DNA of 64,000 nt from Nephrocerus scutellatus (Eukaryota > Arthropoda > Insecta > Diptera > Pipunculidae). Where the stretch lies: assembly GCA_947095585.1 (NCBI GenBank), contig OX352763.1, positions 47,769,481 through 47,833,480 of the forward strand, given 5' to 3'. The notes beneath the pieces were generated by a model. That model did not search any database, was not told where the DNA came from, and was given only the letters and a program-made list of their open reading frames with translations. Of the stretch, positions 20,940-32,760 are shown in pieces (positions within the stretch are counted from its first letter, which is position 1; each line of letters begins with the position of its first letter). The translations under genes were made by a program, and so were the position numbers.

Positions 20940-23900
20940 GTATAAGCAACTGTTCTTTGTTTGGTGTGGGTGCTGGTTAAGGGTTAATGAGACTTTCACT
21001 AATGGCTTCTAGATATTTTAAATTTGTTGCTTCAAAAGTGGAACGAAAAAAACTATGCACTTTTTAACTATGATTTTTTTCATGTCATGTTAATATAATA
21101 AAGTCATTAATTTAGTCTCTTAGTATTGAATTTTTTCTAAAATGTAATTTCATTTACGTAATTCCATAGCAAAAAAAAATCTTTGCAATACACTGTAAAA
21201 GGAAAGTGCTATCTCATGTTTGCATATTTTCCAATGTGTGTCCACTTTAAAAGTCATTTCATCAAAGCGATCAAACGAATACAAGAAGCGACTCATGAGA
21301 AATTTTACGGATGCGGTATACAGTTTAGCAGCGTTTCGGCAATTATGAGCTCACACAGACCGGAAAATGTGTTTTTGTTTGCGCACACAGAATTCGGACC
21401 TAACAACAGCTTCGACAGTTGTACAGTAGCCAATATGATGTTGCAGTTAATGAATTGCGCAGTCTTCTGTCAGAAGTATAGCTACGAATACGACAATAGC
21501 AATGACGTGGCAGAGTGTAAACGATCATTTATTATATGTATTTTGTTTTTGGAGCGATCGCAGTCATCATCATCGTTGTTGTAATTTATTAACGTGTCCA
21601 GCGCAAATCTGCATTAGTAAGCAACCCAACGAATGGCTTAGCACAAATCAGTCAATCATATCGCCGGACGCAGATCGATCAAAACATGATCATCTTCCTT
21701 CATTGTCGTCTGGGGACTTATAACAGACTCCCTCGCTCAGGTCAACAATGAATTAGTGTCCGCTTCGTATTAAGGTACGTAGAAACTACATTCATTTAAA
21801 ATCTTCCAACCTACGTTCTTTAGTACGGCGTGCCACACAGTATTTGACTTCATCGGCTTGAGCAGCTCATTTGTTATTCATTGATCTGCAGACGGCACGG
21901 GGAACAAGCAAAATAATTTGAGAGTTTAAACCGATTGTCTTCAAGTTTGGTTGAAAATGCATTCATTGGCACAGAGAGCGGAAAGTACATTGTAAGGTGT
22001 GCTTCAAACGTCATGTCTCGTCGCAACAATTACCTTTGCTTAATATATGTAAATACGGGTAAGTTTGTCGTTTATGATTATTCGTACGTTGGTGCTCCGT
22101 CTGATGCAATCATTTCATGGTTTCGATGTTCGTATTGCATTTTGATGTCTTATGCTAACCTGAAGCTGTGGCCGGTGCAGGAAGGGGACCCTTGAGACAT
22201 TGGTCGGATACACGGACATCTCAATCCGGCGTCTTCAGACTCAAATTACAAAACACAAATTCTTTGAAATTGTTTGTACGATTGGTGGTTCTACCGCTGG
22301 CTTAAAAATATCATATCGATCGTCTATAATGATTACCATGCATAATTGGACACATAAGTAAGTATTGGGTAAGAACGGCGAGAGGAAACAGTAAAATGGG
22401 CTGTGGTTGACACAATGCCCTGAGATTGTAACAATTTAAATTAAGATTGGGCTCATCCAAAAGATGGTATGGGCCGTGCCCCTTCACTACAGATTGTGGC
22501 CAGACACTTAAAATTTCATATAAAAAGAAACACTATTTTTTTTAGGAAACGTGCATTTTCTTCTTCTATAAGGCTGATGTATCTAGCTCAGCAGGAATAT
22601 CTATATAAGCTAAAGAATATCTATATAAGCTAAAGAAAATATATTTTTGTATAGTATCCAAAAATGTCAACAACAACTAGCTTAAATTAGATGGAGTGAA
22701 TCTATCTGTCATTCATTAGTTTGCGATTTCTTCTACAGATAAAGGTGCCTTGTAATTGCATGTGTCTTGTTCAGACCATCGGCCAAAACTACAGAGACAA
22801 AATTTTCACTGTGGACAACAATGGAAAAAAGGGACGAATTTTTTTTTATCTTTTACAATAGCTATACATACGTAGATTGCTCCTCTGCTAGGATAATAGA
22901 AACGATCCCGCGTGCACTTTAAAAAAGTAAAGATACGATCGATCTAATCAAAGTCTTTATTATTTACTTTCGACGTCTTCGCCTCTGCGTGATTGAAGCT
23001 ATATTGTTGATAATCTTCTATGATGAGCTGCAAAGTAGTTGTCTTAGCTTCGATGGTGAACTGTGCATTATGAAGTGCGATAGCAGCAGTTGATTGGAGA
23101 AGATTCGTAAGAGCCTGTTCCCTCATATTGTACAGTATGTTCCTTAAGTAGGTGTATGTTAAATAAAATGTTATTGAGCAGCGTTAAGAGTTTTTTTTTT
23201 TTTTAAATAGTAATTGATATGTCCACTAATTAACCTCTTACCTAAAAAAGTTTGGCAGTTTTTTTTACTGGGCGCGCACAACAAACAAAATAAAATAAGG
23301 AGCTGATGCCCAAGCAGGTGGATTCAGCTAAGTACAGTAGGTATACTTGAAAGCCCTTCCCCCAAAGCGACAAAAAACCCTTAACAGCGAGTGGTTAAAA
23401 TGTTGAAGATTTTTCGGAAAAATGCGTATTTTGGAGGAGTCTTGTTTTATGTCAAATGAAAGGTAATGCAGGTACCTTTAAATTAAAAATGTGAGAGGGT
23501 GATGGTGCCTGGTGCGCTAAAATCGCAAAAAACGAGCGAGTTTTAGTCATAGTTTTTAAAACTTATCGAACTATGTCTAAAATAAAGCCATGGATTTTTC
23601 ACCAGAAATAAAATTGAAAATTTCCAACAAATTTTTTATTAATTTTTCCGATAATAAACTTTGAATTCTTTATCGGATTTCAAAAGCGTCTTTTAGACAT
23701 GCCACAGCATTGGCCAGAGGCATTTAATCAACCAATTTTCGTTGATGTACCAATACTTTTATAAGAAAGTGTACGTTAAGATAAACAGAAGACAAACTGG
23801 GCGACAAGGCTTAAATTCAGATCTTGACGCAGAATTAAAGAAATCTAATAAATGGAATCAACATCTTACACGAGTAGGTACCGCGCAATTACAGGAAAAG

Positions 23901-24780
23901 AAACAACAAAGAATGCCATCGAGCATCGAATGCCCACACATTTCATCCACTATTACAGTTTGGAACCAACCGGCGCAAATGAAGATATGTTTCGAACGCA
24001 TACAATTTTTCCATCCGTGCCTGGCTGTGCTAGACCCAATGCGAGATCTATCTGACAGCATGCCAACCGACCAATATTGTCCGCCTGTTTGTTGATGAAT
24101 TATGAAAAGTGACACACCTTAAGGCGAAAGAAATTAAATTGGTAAAGGCTCGTCTAATATCATCTCTTAAAAATGAAACAATGAATATCATTAATTATTA
24201 AACGGGCATACATTTTTATATTTTTGACGATATTTATTCGAGTTGAAAAGAAGAACAACAAGTGGGTGTAAACGAGGAAAGGTCCCCATTAATAATAATT
24301 GATATAGCATCTGTTCAGTTTTTGAAAAAGAAATGTAGAAACAATTAAAACTTCACACGTAAATAAATTAATCAATTATTGTATCGTCACTTATATTAAA
24401 TTTACCTACATGAATTAATCTTGAAGTAGCCAAAAATATAAAAAAAAATTTTAAAATTAATTGCATTACAAACATAATTTAAGTCAAATTTTAGTTTTTG
24501 TAATTGCCGTGTAAAATTCACAATTTGTGGAATATTGAATCAGATACATTCATATTATTTTGTATTCAAACAAACTTGTTATATGAACTCACGAACAGCT
24601 CTGCATTAGAAAATATATAACGAATACAACATGCTGCGCGAACATGTCCATCGTCTGCACCCCAAACATATGGTCCTTCAAGCCGGATTGCGGATTTATC
24701 ATCAACATTTTGGAGTACTATCTACAGTGTACCATAGCCATAGCCATTTTTTAACCATAAAATTATACATTAAATCATTC
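20940..24780. other. Long stretch without recognised gene
   Basis: The longest ORFs are 21,183-21,584 plus (133 codons), 21,935-22,195 plus (86 codons) and 23,742-24,095 plus (117 codons). None shows a motif I recognise, and neighbouring repeats are few, so this may be unique DNA. A perfect 20-bp tandem duplication (GAATATCTATATAAGCTAAA) sits at 22,595-22,634. The 60-codon minus ORF at 23,126-22,944 is polar and open but unidentified. Confidence 0.4.
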
Positions 24781-24793
24781 TATAAATAGCAAG

Positions 24794-25103
24794 ATGCCAG
24801 AGAATCTAGCAGCCCTAAAATAGCAGCGCAGCACCAACAAGGCAAAATTAATTAACCTGATGAAATATGCGAATGGAGATAATAAAAACACTAAATTAAG
24901 CGAATTAACTACACGACTACGGCGTGTAGAACAGTTGATGTCAGAGTTCACTGAATTAGAACTACGCATCTTCCGCGAAAATCCAAATGAAGAGAGTTAT
25001 AACTCTCCACACAGGCGTCATTGATCTTGATACTCCCAATAACTCGACACAAAATGCCGAGCAAGCACAAGTAAATCTTCCAAAAATCCATATTCCTCCG
25101 TTT
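24794..25103 (+). pseudogene. BEL/Pao-like gag N-terminus
   Basis: Starting at ATG 24,794 the frame reads MPENLAALK, a stop, then QRSTNKAKLINLM, LSELTTRLRRVEQLMSEFTE, LRIF. This is the pattern of the DUF1759-type gag domain of BEL/Pao retrotransposons (an R-x-x-x-K-x-L basic start and a coiled segment with R-L-x-x-x-E-x-x-x-x-E-F). A frameshift near 25,020 leads to VNLPKIHIPPF, like the LPKI.LP.F border that follows in this family. The remainder is lost because a mosaic repeat begins at about 25,104. A TATAAATAG-like word lies just upstream. Dead fragment; the family call rests on pattern, not a search. Confidence 0.6.
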
Positions 25104-25282
25104 TTCCGATCCCGAAGCCCGATCACTCTCAAATATTAATAGAAAGTATTATCATTGGAAATACACATGTGTGCAAAGTTTGAATAAAATCGGACTTTAG
25201 GAAATGTGTTAAAAATTGATCACAAGATTCTGCCCACCAGCCAGCCAACCACGGGCACGCGAAGTTAATATAGAGAATTCAA
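25104..25282 (+). repeat. 120-bp-unit mosaic repeat (copy 6, right end)
   Basis: GATCCCGAAGCCCGATCACT, TATTAATAGAAAGTATTATC, ATACACATGTGTGCAAAG, the CCAGCCAGCC tract and GAAGTTAATATAGAGAATTC. Only the right-hand terminal segment is present; it truncates the gag relic. Confidence 0.75.
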
Positions 25283-25537
25283 AAATAAAATGCTGTTCGT
25301 TGGTAAACGCATCACTTGAGAACGGCTAAACCGATTTTGCTCATTTGAAATGTTCGTCACAGTCCGACTAAGTTTTATGAAAAAAAAAAATTAGAAAAGT
25401 TGCCCGGAAAATTAGAAAATTCGGGATAAAGTTCGTCTTTCCATAGGATTTTTGTGTGAACTCGCGACCATAACTCACGATTCGAATGATGGGTATACGT
25501 ATTTTTGTTTTGTTTTTTTCGTTATAATTATAATATT

Positions 25538-25700
25538 CGGCGTGACAGACCATTGCGGTCCAAGGCCTAGCTTGTCAAACCATTTGTGTTGCGCATGTAT
25601 ATTTTTTTGCACACAAATGGAAGGGACCTACAATTTAAGACCGGATCCGAACGGCGAATTGAGAAGCTTTCCGTGTCAAGTAATTTTGTTCGTTATGGTC
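25538..25700 (-). mobile_element. SINE, 3' half
   Basis: CGGCGTGACAGACCATTGCG, CCATTTGTGTTGCGCATGTA, ACAAATGGAAGG, ACCTACAATTTAAG and GAATTGAGAAGCTTTCCGTG match the body of the other copies. The tRNA-like head is missing. Confidence 0.75.
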
Positions 25701-26094
25701 CTGGAAAAAAAAGACAACAAAGGAAAGTAGAAACATTCGGACAAAAAGCAATTTTGTGCGTACCGTACCGTACGTAGATCCGTAGATTCCAATAAATTTC
25801 GCTATGCACGTAAATGTCGTTTGGTAGCTGATCCATGATCCACGGTCTTTCTTTTGCGATCTGTCAACGCAATGACATGCCATTAAACATTAAGCTCTTG
25901 CAATTTCTGGTGCGGTTTGCATTCGAAATTACAATAAACAAATCACAAGTGCAGTCATTGAGTGTTTGCTTCCTAACCTTGAAAATCCCTGCTTCTCGCA
26001 TGGTCTTGTATGGCTTCTTGTATGCCTCTTGCTCAAGTGTCGGAAACATCAGCTTTTTTTGTTTACGCGCCAGACAACAAAACAAATAAAAAAG

Positions 26095-26628
26095 CACTGC
26101 GCGTACCCCAAAAAGAGCCTTAAATGACTCCCAAAATACCCTCAATAGACCCCAAACAAAGTTCACCAAAAGACCCCCAGAAGGCCCCAAAAGACCCCAA
26201 AAACACTTACAAAAGACCATCAAAAGACTCCTCGAAAGACGCTTAAAACCGTAAAAAAAACCACCAAAAGACCCTCAAAAGAATCATAAAGACCCCCCAA
26301 AAAATCATTAAAGACCCCCAAAAGATCCTCAAAAGACCCTCAAAGGACCACCAAAAACCTTCAAAAGCCCCCAAAGGACACTCAAAAGACTCCCAAATAG
26401 ACTCCCAAAAGAACCTCGAAATACCACCAAAAGACCCCCAAAAGACTTCAAAAGACCTACAAACTACTCAAAAAATACCCTAAAAAGACGCTTAAATCCT
26501 GTAAAAACCCACAAAAGACCCCAAAAAAACTAAAGGACCCCAAAAAGACCCTCAAAATTCCCCCAAAAGACTCCTAAGAAGACCATACCAAATTTTATAC
26601 AAATCGGCTTAGAAATGACTTAGTTCCT
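26095..26628 (+). repeat. AAAAGACCCCC low-complexity repeat plus tail module
   Basis: About 480 bp of imperfect units (AAAAGACCCCCAAAAGA, CCTCAAAAGACC), with the plus strand almost lacking G except within GA. It ends with CCAAATTTTATACAAATCGGCTTAG and AAATGACTTAGTTCC, the same tail as at 8,985-9,025. Confidence 0.8.
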
Positions 26629-26734
26629 GTATGCAAAAAAGAAAATACAACAAAAGCCACAAACGAATCAGTCCTTAGAATGACTAGAACAACAAATCCT
26701 AAATAAAAAAAATAACCTATGAAAGGGTAGAATG

Positions 26735-26846
26735 GGCACAAAAAAACATTCAAACCTACAAGGCACCAGGGCCAGATGGCATCCTTTCAGCACTTCTAAG
26801 TAGAGGTACGGAAAAGCTTAAGACAATACTACTTAAAATACCCTAA
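26735..26846 (+). pseudogene. Reverse-transcriptase fragment
   Basis: The frame ending at TAA near 26,844 reads QTYKAPGPDGILSALLSRG, the K-x-P-G-x-D-G-I motif at the start of non-LTR RT domains. Only about 35 codons remain. It is flanked by AAAAGACCC-type repeats on both sides. Confidence 0.65.
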
Positions 26847-26990
26847 AAAGACCACCAAAGGATTCTCAAAAGACCCTTAAAAGACCCCCCAGGGACCTTA
26901 AAAAGACCATACCGAATTCCATACAAATCGGTTGAGAAATTACTTAGTTCCCAAAATTTAAAAATGTAACACAATAATATGACCAACAAT
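26847..26990 (+). repeat. AAAAGACCC repeat and tail module, second copy
   Basis: A short array (CTCAAAAGACCCTTAAAAGA) followed by ACCGAATTCCATACAAATCG, AGAAATTACTTAGTTCCC and GTAACACAATAATATGAC. The tail matches 8,985-9,060 more fully than the copy at 26,588. Confidence 0.7.
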
Positions 26991-27209
26991 GTGACTCAAA
27001 ATCGCACCACAAAATTATTTTTGATACCACTCAAAAAACGAGAAAATGGCGCGATTTCAAACCATCACAAGCACCACACGCGAAACGTGAGATGCGTCAT
27101 AAGTGGAATACAAAAAATGCACAAAATTTTACAACAAACAATTGATTCGATTGGTTTGCTTTGACATTGCAATCGAAATCGAAATGTAAAAATGTTAGCC
27201 AACAAAAAT

Positions 27210-27475
27210 AAATTTTTAATTTAAAACGTTTGAAACGAGTATTGTGCGTAGAGTTTACCTTGAAATTGCAAGTTCGCGTTGAATTGTTATTATTTTTTTT
27301 TGAGATTTGTTATTTTTGATTTGTCAATGTTCGTCCAGTTCTGAACTATGTTTAAAGTTTCAAGTCTCTAGCTCAATGGGAAGTTAGTTTACAAACAATT
27401 ACAAAATTCCACCCGCACAGACAGACATACACGAAAGCGAGCTAATAAAAACGTTTTAATAGAACACCTTGATAT
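27210..27475 (+). repeat. Unclassified 260-bp interspersed repeat
   Basis: Same family as 12,262-12,525 (opposite orientation) and 37,770-37,965. Key words: AAACGAGTATTGTGCGTAGA, TAGCTCAATGGGAAGTTAGT and AAATTCCACCCGCACAGACA. Confidence 0.75.
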
Positions 27476-27650
27476 TCATTGAGATTTCAAACTTAAAAAT
27501 TTAATGGAAGAAAATAAATCATACGGTTAATATTTTTTCTTATTTTGACTTTGATTTAACATTTCAAATTGCTTTTCACAAATTCACAAAAAAATCACAA
27601 ACAAATTTATTAAAAGTGGGACAGGACAACGTCTGTCGGACCAGCTAGTT
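27476..27650 (-). repeat. CTAGCTG-type repeat, reverse orientation
   Basis: Ends TGGGACAGGACAACGTCTGT and CGGACCAGCTAGT, the reverse complement of the ACTAGCTG..CCGACAGACGTTGTCCTGTCCCA start seen at 36,943 and 43,047. It directly borders the next retrotransposon fragment. Confidence 0.65.
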
Positions 27651-28645
27651 CTTTATAAAACTGGTATTCAGAAAGCCAATCTCTTAACTTCGCATTTTGC
27701 ATGTGCGTCTACCCTTCCATTATCTAACCAAAGTCCACCAATTATTCCGAATGTAGGCCCAGGAATGTCTAAAAGATATTTCCGACAACGGGTTGTTTCT
27801 AAGTTTCTTAAAGAATTTGACCCCAATAAAGCGACTGGACCTGACGGTGTTAAGCTATCATTATTGGAAAGATATCATTATAGTTTGGCGAAACAAGGAC
27901 GCAAGGATGTAACGAAGTACATTCACAGTCAGACGGTATGGTTGAAAGGTTCAACAGAACGCTGGAAGAACATCTGCGAAAAGAAGTTAATGCCAATCAA
28001 GATAATTGGGATCGCTACATCGCTAAGCAAATTGTTTCATCTCTAAATGAAGACAGGTGTTTTTTCGTCAAATTGGAAAATAGCTAATATTCAACGCGTT
28101 CTGAAAAAAGGTGATAAATCTGCACCTATTAAGTACCGCCCTATTGCTTTGTTGTCGGTTCTATTGAAGGTTGGAAGGAATAGAAGGCATCGTTAATTTT
28201 AGACTAATGAGCTATCTGGATACGAATGCAGATTTGCAGTATGGATTTCGCAAAAATCGCTCTTCAGGTGAACTCATGACGTGCATGACTCATTGTTGGG
28301 AGCGAATCATTGAATCAAGCGTTGTGTCCTTTGATATTTCTAAGGCTTTTGATGGAGTATGGCATGATTGAGGATTGAACGGTATATCTACAGATTTACA
28401 TGGGATTAATGCTGGCGTGCCCTGAGGTCATTTTTTTGGCCTACGCTCTTCTTGATATATATCAATGACCTGTTGTCTTCTACAACCTGTGATATCATTC
28501 ATTTGCTGATGATGCAAAGTTATCGTCTTCCATAGAGTACAAGTCAAAAAGAATGCAAGTCTTGCTTGACTGATTTATGTGAATTAATAAATTCGGCTAT
28601 TTTTTCGAACATTCAAGTCATTCTTGCTTAGGGAAGATCTAATAG
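27651..28645 (+). pseudogene. Jockey-like reverse transcriptase with integrase insertion
   Basis: Reads YFRQRVVSKFLKEFDPNK and ATGPDGVKLSLLE (27,765-27,870). It then breaks into foreign integrase sequence (27,880-28,045) and resumes at TGVFSSNWKIANIQ and PIKYRPIALLSVL (28,050-28,160). It continues with LQYGFRKNRSSGELMTCMTH, VSFDISKAFDGVWHD and GINAGVP. Loss of bases leaves the catalytic box as SFADDAK-like codons near 28,500. The element stops at about 28,645. It is the same family as the copies at 43.2-45.7, 49-50.5 and 57.7-58.8 kb. Several stops and frameshifts; 5' and 3' truncated. Confidence 0.85.
27880..28045 (+). pseudogene. LTR-retrotransposon integrase fragment inside a Jockey-like RT
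   Basis: In the frame starting CAT at 27,920 the sequence reads HSQSDGMVERFNRTLEEHL and then WDRYIA. This is the S-D-G-x-V-E-R-F-N-R-T-L motif of retroviral-type integrases around the third catalytic residue (the first E of VERFNRTL lies at the expected catalytic position). KTRT upstream matches the usual T-R-T-T-x-x-H-P-Q lead-in. Ty3/gypsy is the likeliest source. The segment replaces about 25 codons of the surrounding RT. Confidence 0.75.
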
Positions 28646-28960
28646 GTCCTTTTTAACCACCTTCCACACGACCTACAGAGCTGAAATTTTGTGAGTGTCT
28701 AAGCCCCAAATAGTTTTTTTATATTTCGCGTGTGACGTGTGAGTGAGTGTCTAAGTCCCAAATAGAATTTTTCATATTAAGCGTGTAATGCCTGTGGTGT
28801 TTCGCATGCGGCGAGTGTAATGGTTGGAAATGCCGCCATTTTCTCGTTTAACTATCTTTCGCACGACATAGAGAGCTGAAATTTTGTGATCAGGTCAATA
28901 TCAGGGGCCAATTTTGATGCCCCGCGTATGACGCGTGTCGCGTGTGGTGCGTGGAATGTT
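28646..28960 (+). repeat. TTAACCACCTTCCAC repeat with two internal units
   Basis: Starts TCCTTTTTAACCACCTTCCA and repeats GAGCTGAAATTTTGTGA (28,678 and 28,872) and GTGTCTAAG.CCCAAATAG (28,695 and 28,747). A reverse copy is at 40,137-40,245, directly after the poly(A) of another element. GC-rich GCGTGTGACGTGTG words follow. Confidence 0.6.
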
Positions 28961-29247
28961 TGGAAAAAAGAAAATACTTTGAAATAGGCCTGACCTCAAA
29001 AACAGATATATTTGGCGATTATTACCAAATAATAAGGGACTGTGTGGCGTGTGTCGATATAAACATAAAATTTTGTACCCGAAAAACACATTTACATTTA
29101 ATTGTTTTACATTTACATTACATTTGTTGTTTTTAAACTATAACTTTTAAACACTTTAAACACTTTTGCGAACTAGAATATTCATAGAGAAAGACAGAGG
29201 GAAAAGTCAGTAATAAATTCATATCTAATAACATTAATAATAAAATT

Positions 29248-29520
29248 TGGCGCGACAGACCGATAGGCCCAGGGCCTAATTTTCGCGATTCGTATTGTGT
29301 GTGTTATATATTTTGGACACAAATGGTAGGAACATACAATTTAATGCCGTATCCGAAAGGCGAATTGAAAAGCTTTCCGTGATAATTATTATTACACTCA
29401 GACGTTTGTCAGACATTCGCAAGAGGTGGAACCGTGAAAAAGATTTTTGATGTTTCTGGAATTCGAACCTCGAACCTCCTCCTCAGAAGTACAACGCACC
29501 AATCAATAGAGCCGTGGCGC
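29248..29520 (-). mobile_element. tRNA-derived SINE, full-length copy
   Basis: The minus strand starts GCGCCACGGCTCTATTGATT (A box region), TCTGAGGAGGAGGTTCGAGG, GGTTCGAATTCC (B box) and AACATCAAAAATC. It runs through TCGCGCCAAATTTTATTATTA at the other end. At 273 bp it is the best reference copy for the family. Confidence 0.85.
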
Positions 29521-30960
29521 AAAAGTATTTATATCTAGATTGTAATATTTAAGCATGTAAATAAAAAATGTTAATGTGTTGTAGATACAGGTGATGTTTT
29601 GTTAAATAAGCTGATTGCTTTACTTTCCTATAAATGAATGACTAATATTGATAAAAGTAGAAATATTTAAGAAAAAAGGCCGTGTTTTACAACTGTTAAT
29701 TTAGTTTGTGATTACTGTGTTTTTTGTACATATATCTAAGTTCCTCCAAATGGATTGTACATACTGGTTACTACCCCGTCTGACTCCACGTATTATTAAA
29801 GGGTAAAGTGTTCCATCACGTCCACAGACCGATGCCGACGCATCAACGGTCGCAATCGCACATTGAATTTTTGGTCACAGATTATACACACGATCTGAAT
29901 GAATCAAGCGAGAACGAAGCTATTTTTACCATAAACCACGGCAACAATTTCACATATGCTAACCACATGTATTCGGAATCGATATAAACACAAGGGTCGG
30001 CGAGGGAGCCATTAACCATTCGTATTATAAAATTACAAAAACAACTTCAAACATAGGAAAGACGTTTTTAATCTCACCATCGAAAATTGCAGGGACACTC
30101 TTGAGAACCTATTAGCTTCTTTGTTTTTTTTTAATGCTTTTCACTGTATTCAAAAAAATATTTGGACATTACGCTCTGCGGTTACAACGTGACGACAAGT
30201 GAATTCAACGCGCCATGGCTTTCGAAGATCATTGAATAGAGTGATATACTGGAAATCGTTTAAGATGCGTGCACATTATTCTAGGCCACTTGAACGTCCA
30301 TTCAGTCGTTTAAAATATAAGAGCAACATAGCATTTTCTAGTGGTTTCAACTGTTTTTGTTTAGATTTTTATGAAATGCACAATATACAACTTAGGTTCC
30401 AGCCGACGGCTGCTGTGTAGAGTGCCTACATAATCGTATATAGACAAAATAAGGTAATCGTTTGTTGAGGTTATTTTATCATAAATTTAAATTTATTTCA
30501 GTTGGCTTCCAATACACAAATATGTTGCCCACTTCATCTGTAGTATCAGAATCCATCACAATTTTAGATGTTAAAAATCCGCGCGACTGTGTGCATGCGG
30601 TCCACATGTAATAATGGTGGGAAAAAATAAAAACCACATATAAAGTGTTGGTGCAACGCCGTTAAAAACTCTCGGGTAATGTGTGTTCGGTTTCGTTCTA
30701 TTTTAGGAAGCAAATGTCTGATGGACCCTCCGCATTTACATTGCTTCTAGAACGACTATTTAATGCGAAGTTCGGCTGGTAACATAAAAATAACGTTTAA
30801 AAAATCACCGCTTGTTGCTGTGCCATCCAAATAGTCAAAGAATTATTTAGTGAAAACCTTTATGACTTTTTAAATACTTTTCAATTGAAATAACTGCATT
30901 AGTTAATAAAAATATCAAAATCATCAAAATCTGTACATATGTATGTATGTATGGTGTATC
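29521..30960. other. No gene recognised
   Basis: AT-rich with short ORFs (for example 30,199-30,420 plus, 73 codons) and no known motif. Confidence 0.45.
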
Positions 30961-30969
30961 AGTATAGGG

Positions 30970-31260
30970 ATAATTACTTAAAGGGGTGATTCCTTGACTA
31001 AACACTGTTGATATTTTACAGTTGACCCTGAAGGTCTTCTGAAATTTTGCATACATGTTTGGTATTTAAATTTTCTTAAATTTCAGTTTTTCTTTTTAAA
31101 TTTTCATAAATCGTCCAGAAATTTTATATAGAAGACTCCTTTAATTTTGCAAATGAAAACGAACCCGTGATATTTTGGAACGGGATCACTGGGTCGATGG
31201 ACCACACACACATTGTTTTCATGTGTTTATGAATCCTCTAAATTTAGAGTCTATAATGAG
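30970..31260 (+). repeat. Diverged repeat related to foldback end and to 42.6 kb
   Basis: ACTTAAAGGGGTGATTCCTTG (30,977-30,997) matches the foldback end region (ACTTAAAGAGGTGATTCCTTG near 40,468). Beyond it TTTTGCAAATGAAAACGAACCCGT and GATATTTTGGAACG match 42,860-42,906. Confidence 0.5.
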
Positions 31261-31392
31261 AGCTAGAAGTGCCCTCATTGCATGAATTTTCGCAGATGAG
31301 CGCATTTTTTATTTTATTAGTTATGATTTATTATTATCACCTTCGGCAAAAAACATTTCCACCCAATTTTGATGGATGTCATAATTAAGTGT

Positions 31393-31480
31393 GGCATCCC
31401 TGAACTTTGTTCTTCCTGGCGTACGTTATCCTTCCTGCGTAGCCTTGGCCGTTTTCATCGTCATGTCCCATAAATCCTAT
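31393..31480 (-). mobile_element. RTE-like 3'-end fragment
   Basis: Plus-strand TGTGGCATCCCTGAACTTTG, TTCTTCCTGGCGTACG and ATCCTTCCTGCGTAG match 2,349-2,400 of the RTE-like element. Confidence 0.7.
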
Positions 31481-31549
31481 AGAATAAAGAAACAGTAGCG
31501 ACATTCTGTATTTTTGTATACTAAGTATTAAAAATAGTGTTGAATGCTA

Positions 31550-32760
31550 CTTCAAAGGGCTTATTAGTTTTGGGTGGGGTGGGGTGACCCTATTAAAACA
31601 ATTTGTATTATCTAAATTTAACAAAAATGTATAAGAACAGCAAATTCGACTGAATAAATTAAGTTGTTTCAAAAATGCTAGAATAGATTCCAAATTATTG
31701 TAATACAAATTTAAAAGACAGTGTTTTAAAAGCATTTTAGGAATTGCTATTGTTAAGAAAGCTATCATAAAGAAAGTCTTCAACACTTTAAAGCAGTACA
31801 AATGTCGGGCTGGAACTTAAGGTCTTAGCAAAATGGAAAACACGGTTGTCTTCTAGGTTTACGGCATTTTATTCGTAAACAAACAATACCATATTGCAGT
31901 TTGGAATGGAAAATTCCGTAATAAATCGTTTTTTAAAAGCATTGTTGAGAAGATATTTCGCAAATAGAAAAAATGTCTAAGTGTACAACGAAAATACTTC
32001 CTCAAAATTTCTTCGTGATACCATAAATTCATTCTAGAATCAATTGTAAGCCCCAATAAATTTAAATTCATTCACTGTCTCAATAAAAAAGCACTTATCA
32101 CTGCAGCTTAAACTATCACAAAAAGAGGTAGAAGACGTACACTTGCAATTAGACAGCTGTATTTTTGGCACTCAGGTGCGTGATTCGCTACCAAATTGTT
32201 AAGGGATGACAAATTGAAAAATATTACTTTAGTTTTAGAACTTATAATCAAATTGTGCTCAGCAAACCAGCTTCTCACTAAACTTAGATCCAAATTGTTG
32301 TCAGAAACTACATCCAAGGAAAACCATAAGAAAAACCTATATCCTCAAAAGCTGTAGGTTAACCTTTGAAATTAAGTGCAAGGAGTGAAAAAATATAAAC
32401 GAAAAACAAAATTGGTCCCAAAACAGAACCTTGTGGTACACCCAATTAGAATAACTTCATTTCACTCCTAATCTCATCACTCACTCACTCACTCTTTGCA
32501 GCCTATTTGTTAAGTATGATCTTAACCAATCTAGTACGAAACCACGAAAACCGACTTTCTCAGCAGAATATTGTGATTGACCATATCAAAAGCTTTGGTG
32601 ATATCAATAAATAACCCAGCCGTACACTTTTTTCCATCGAGGTTTGACATTATTTAACCACAAAACTGCAGTAGTGCATCTTCCGTCGATCTACCTTTCT
32701 GAAAACAAAACTGATTTGGGTAAAAACAAAAAACTTGCACAATTTTTTATAATTTCCTCT
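31550..32760 (-). pseudogene. Non-LTR reverse transcriptase, third family
   Basis: Minus strand in order: FQKGRSTEDALLQFCG then DGKKCTAGLFIDITKAFDMV (about 32,720-32,560), the RT finger/palm block; GVPQGSVLGPILFFVYI (about 32,450-32,390); a degenerate AFEDIGFS box near 32,345 in place of the catalytic aspartates; LVRSWFAEHNLIISSKTKVI (32,290-32,220); LLGLTIDSRMNLW (32,060); then a hydrophobic C-terminal part to 31,550. Stops interrupt it. It matches neither the RTE-like nor the Jockey-like families in this window. Confidence 0.75.

Noticed and set aside
25864..26223. 119-codon minus-strand ORF beside the AAAAGACCC array
   Set aside because: Half of it is the translated low-complexity repeat; the rest has no recognised motif.
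8500..27000. CRISPR-like spaced repeats
   Set aside because: Regular 120-bp spacing comes from long tandem units, not short repeats with unique spacers, and the organism is eukaryotic.
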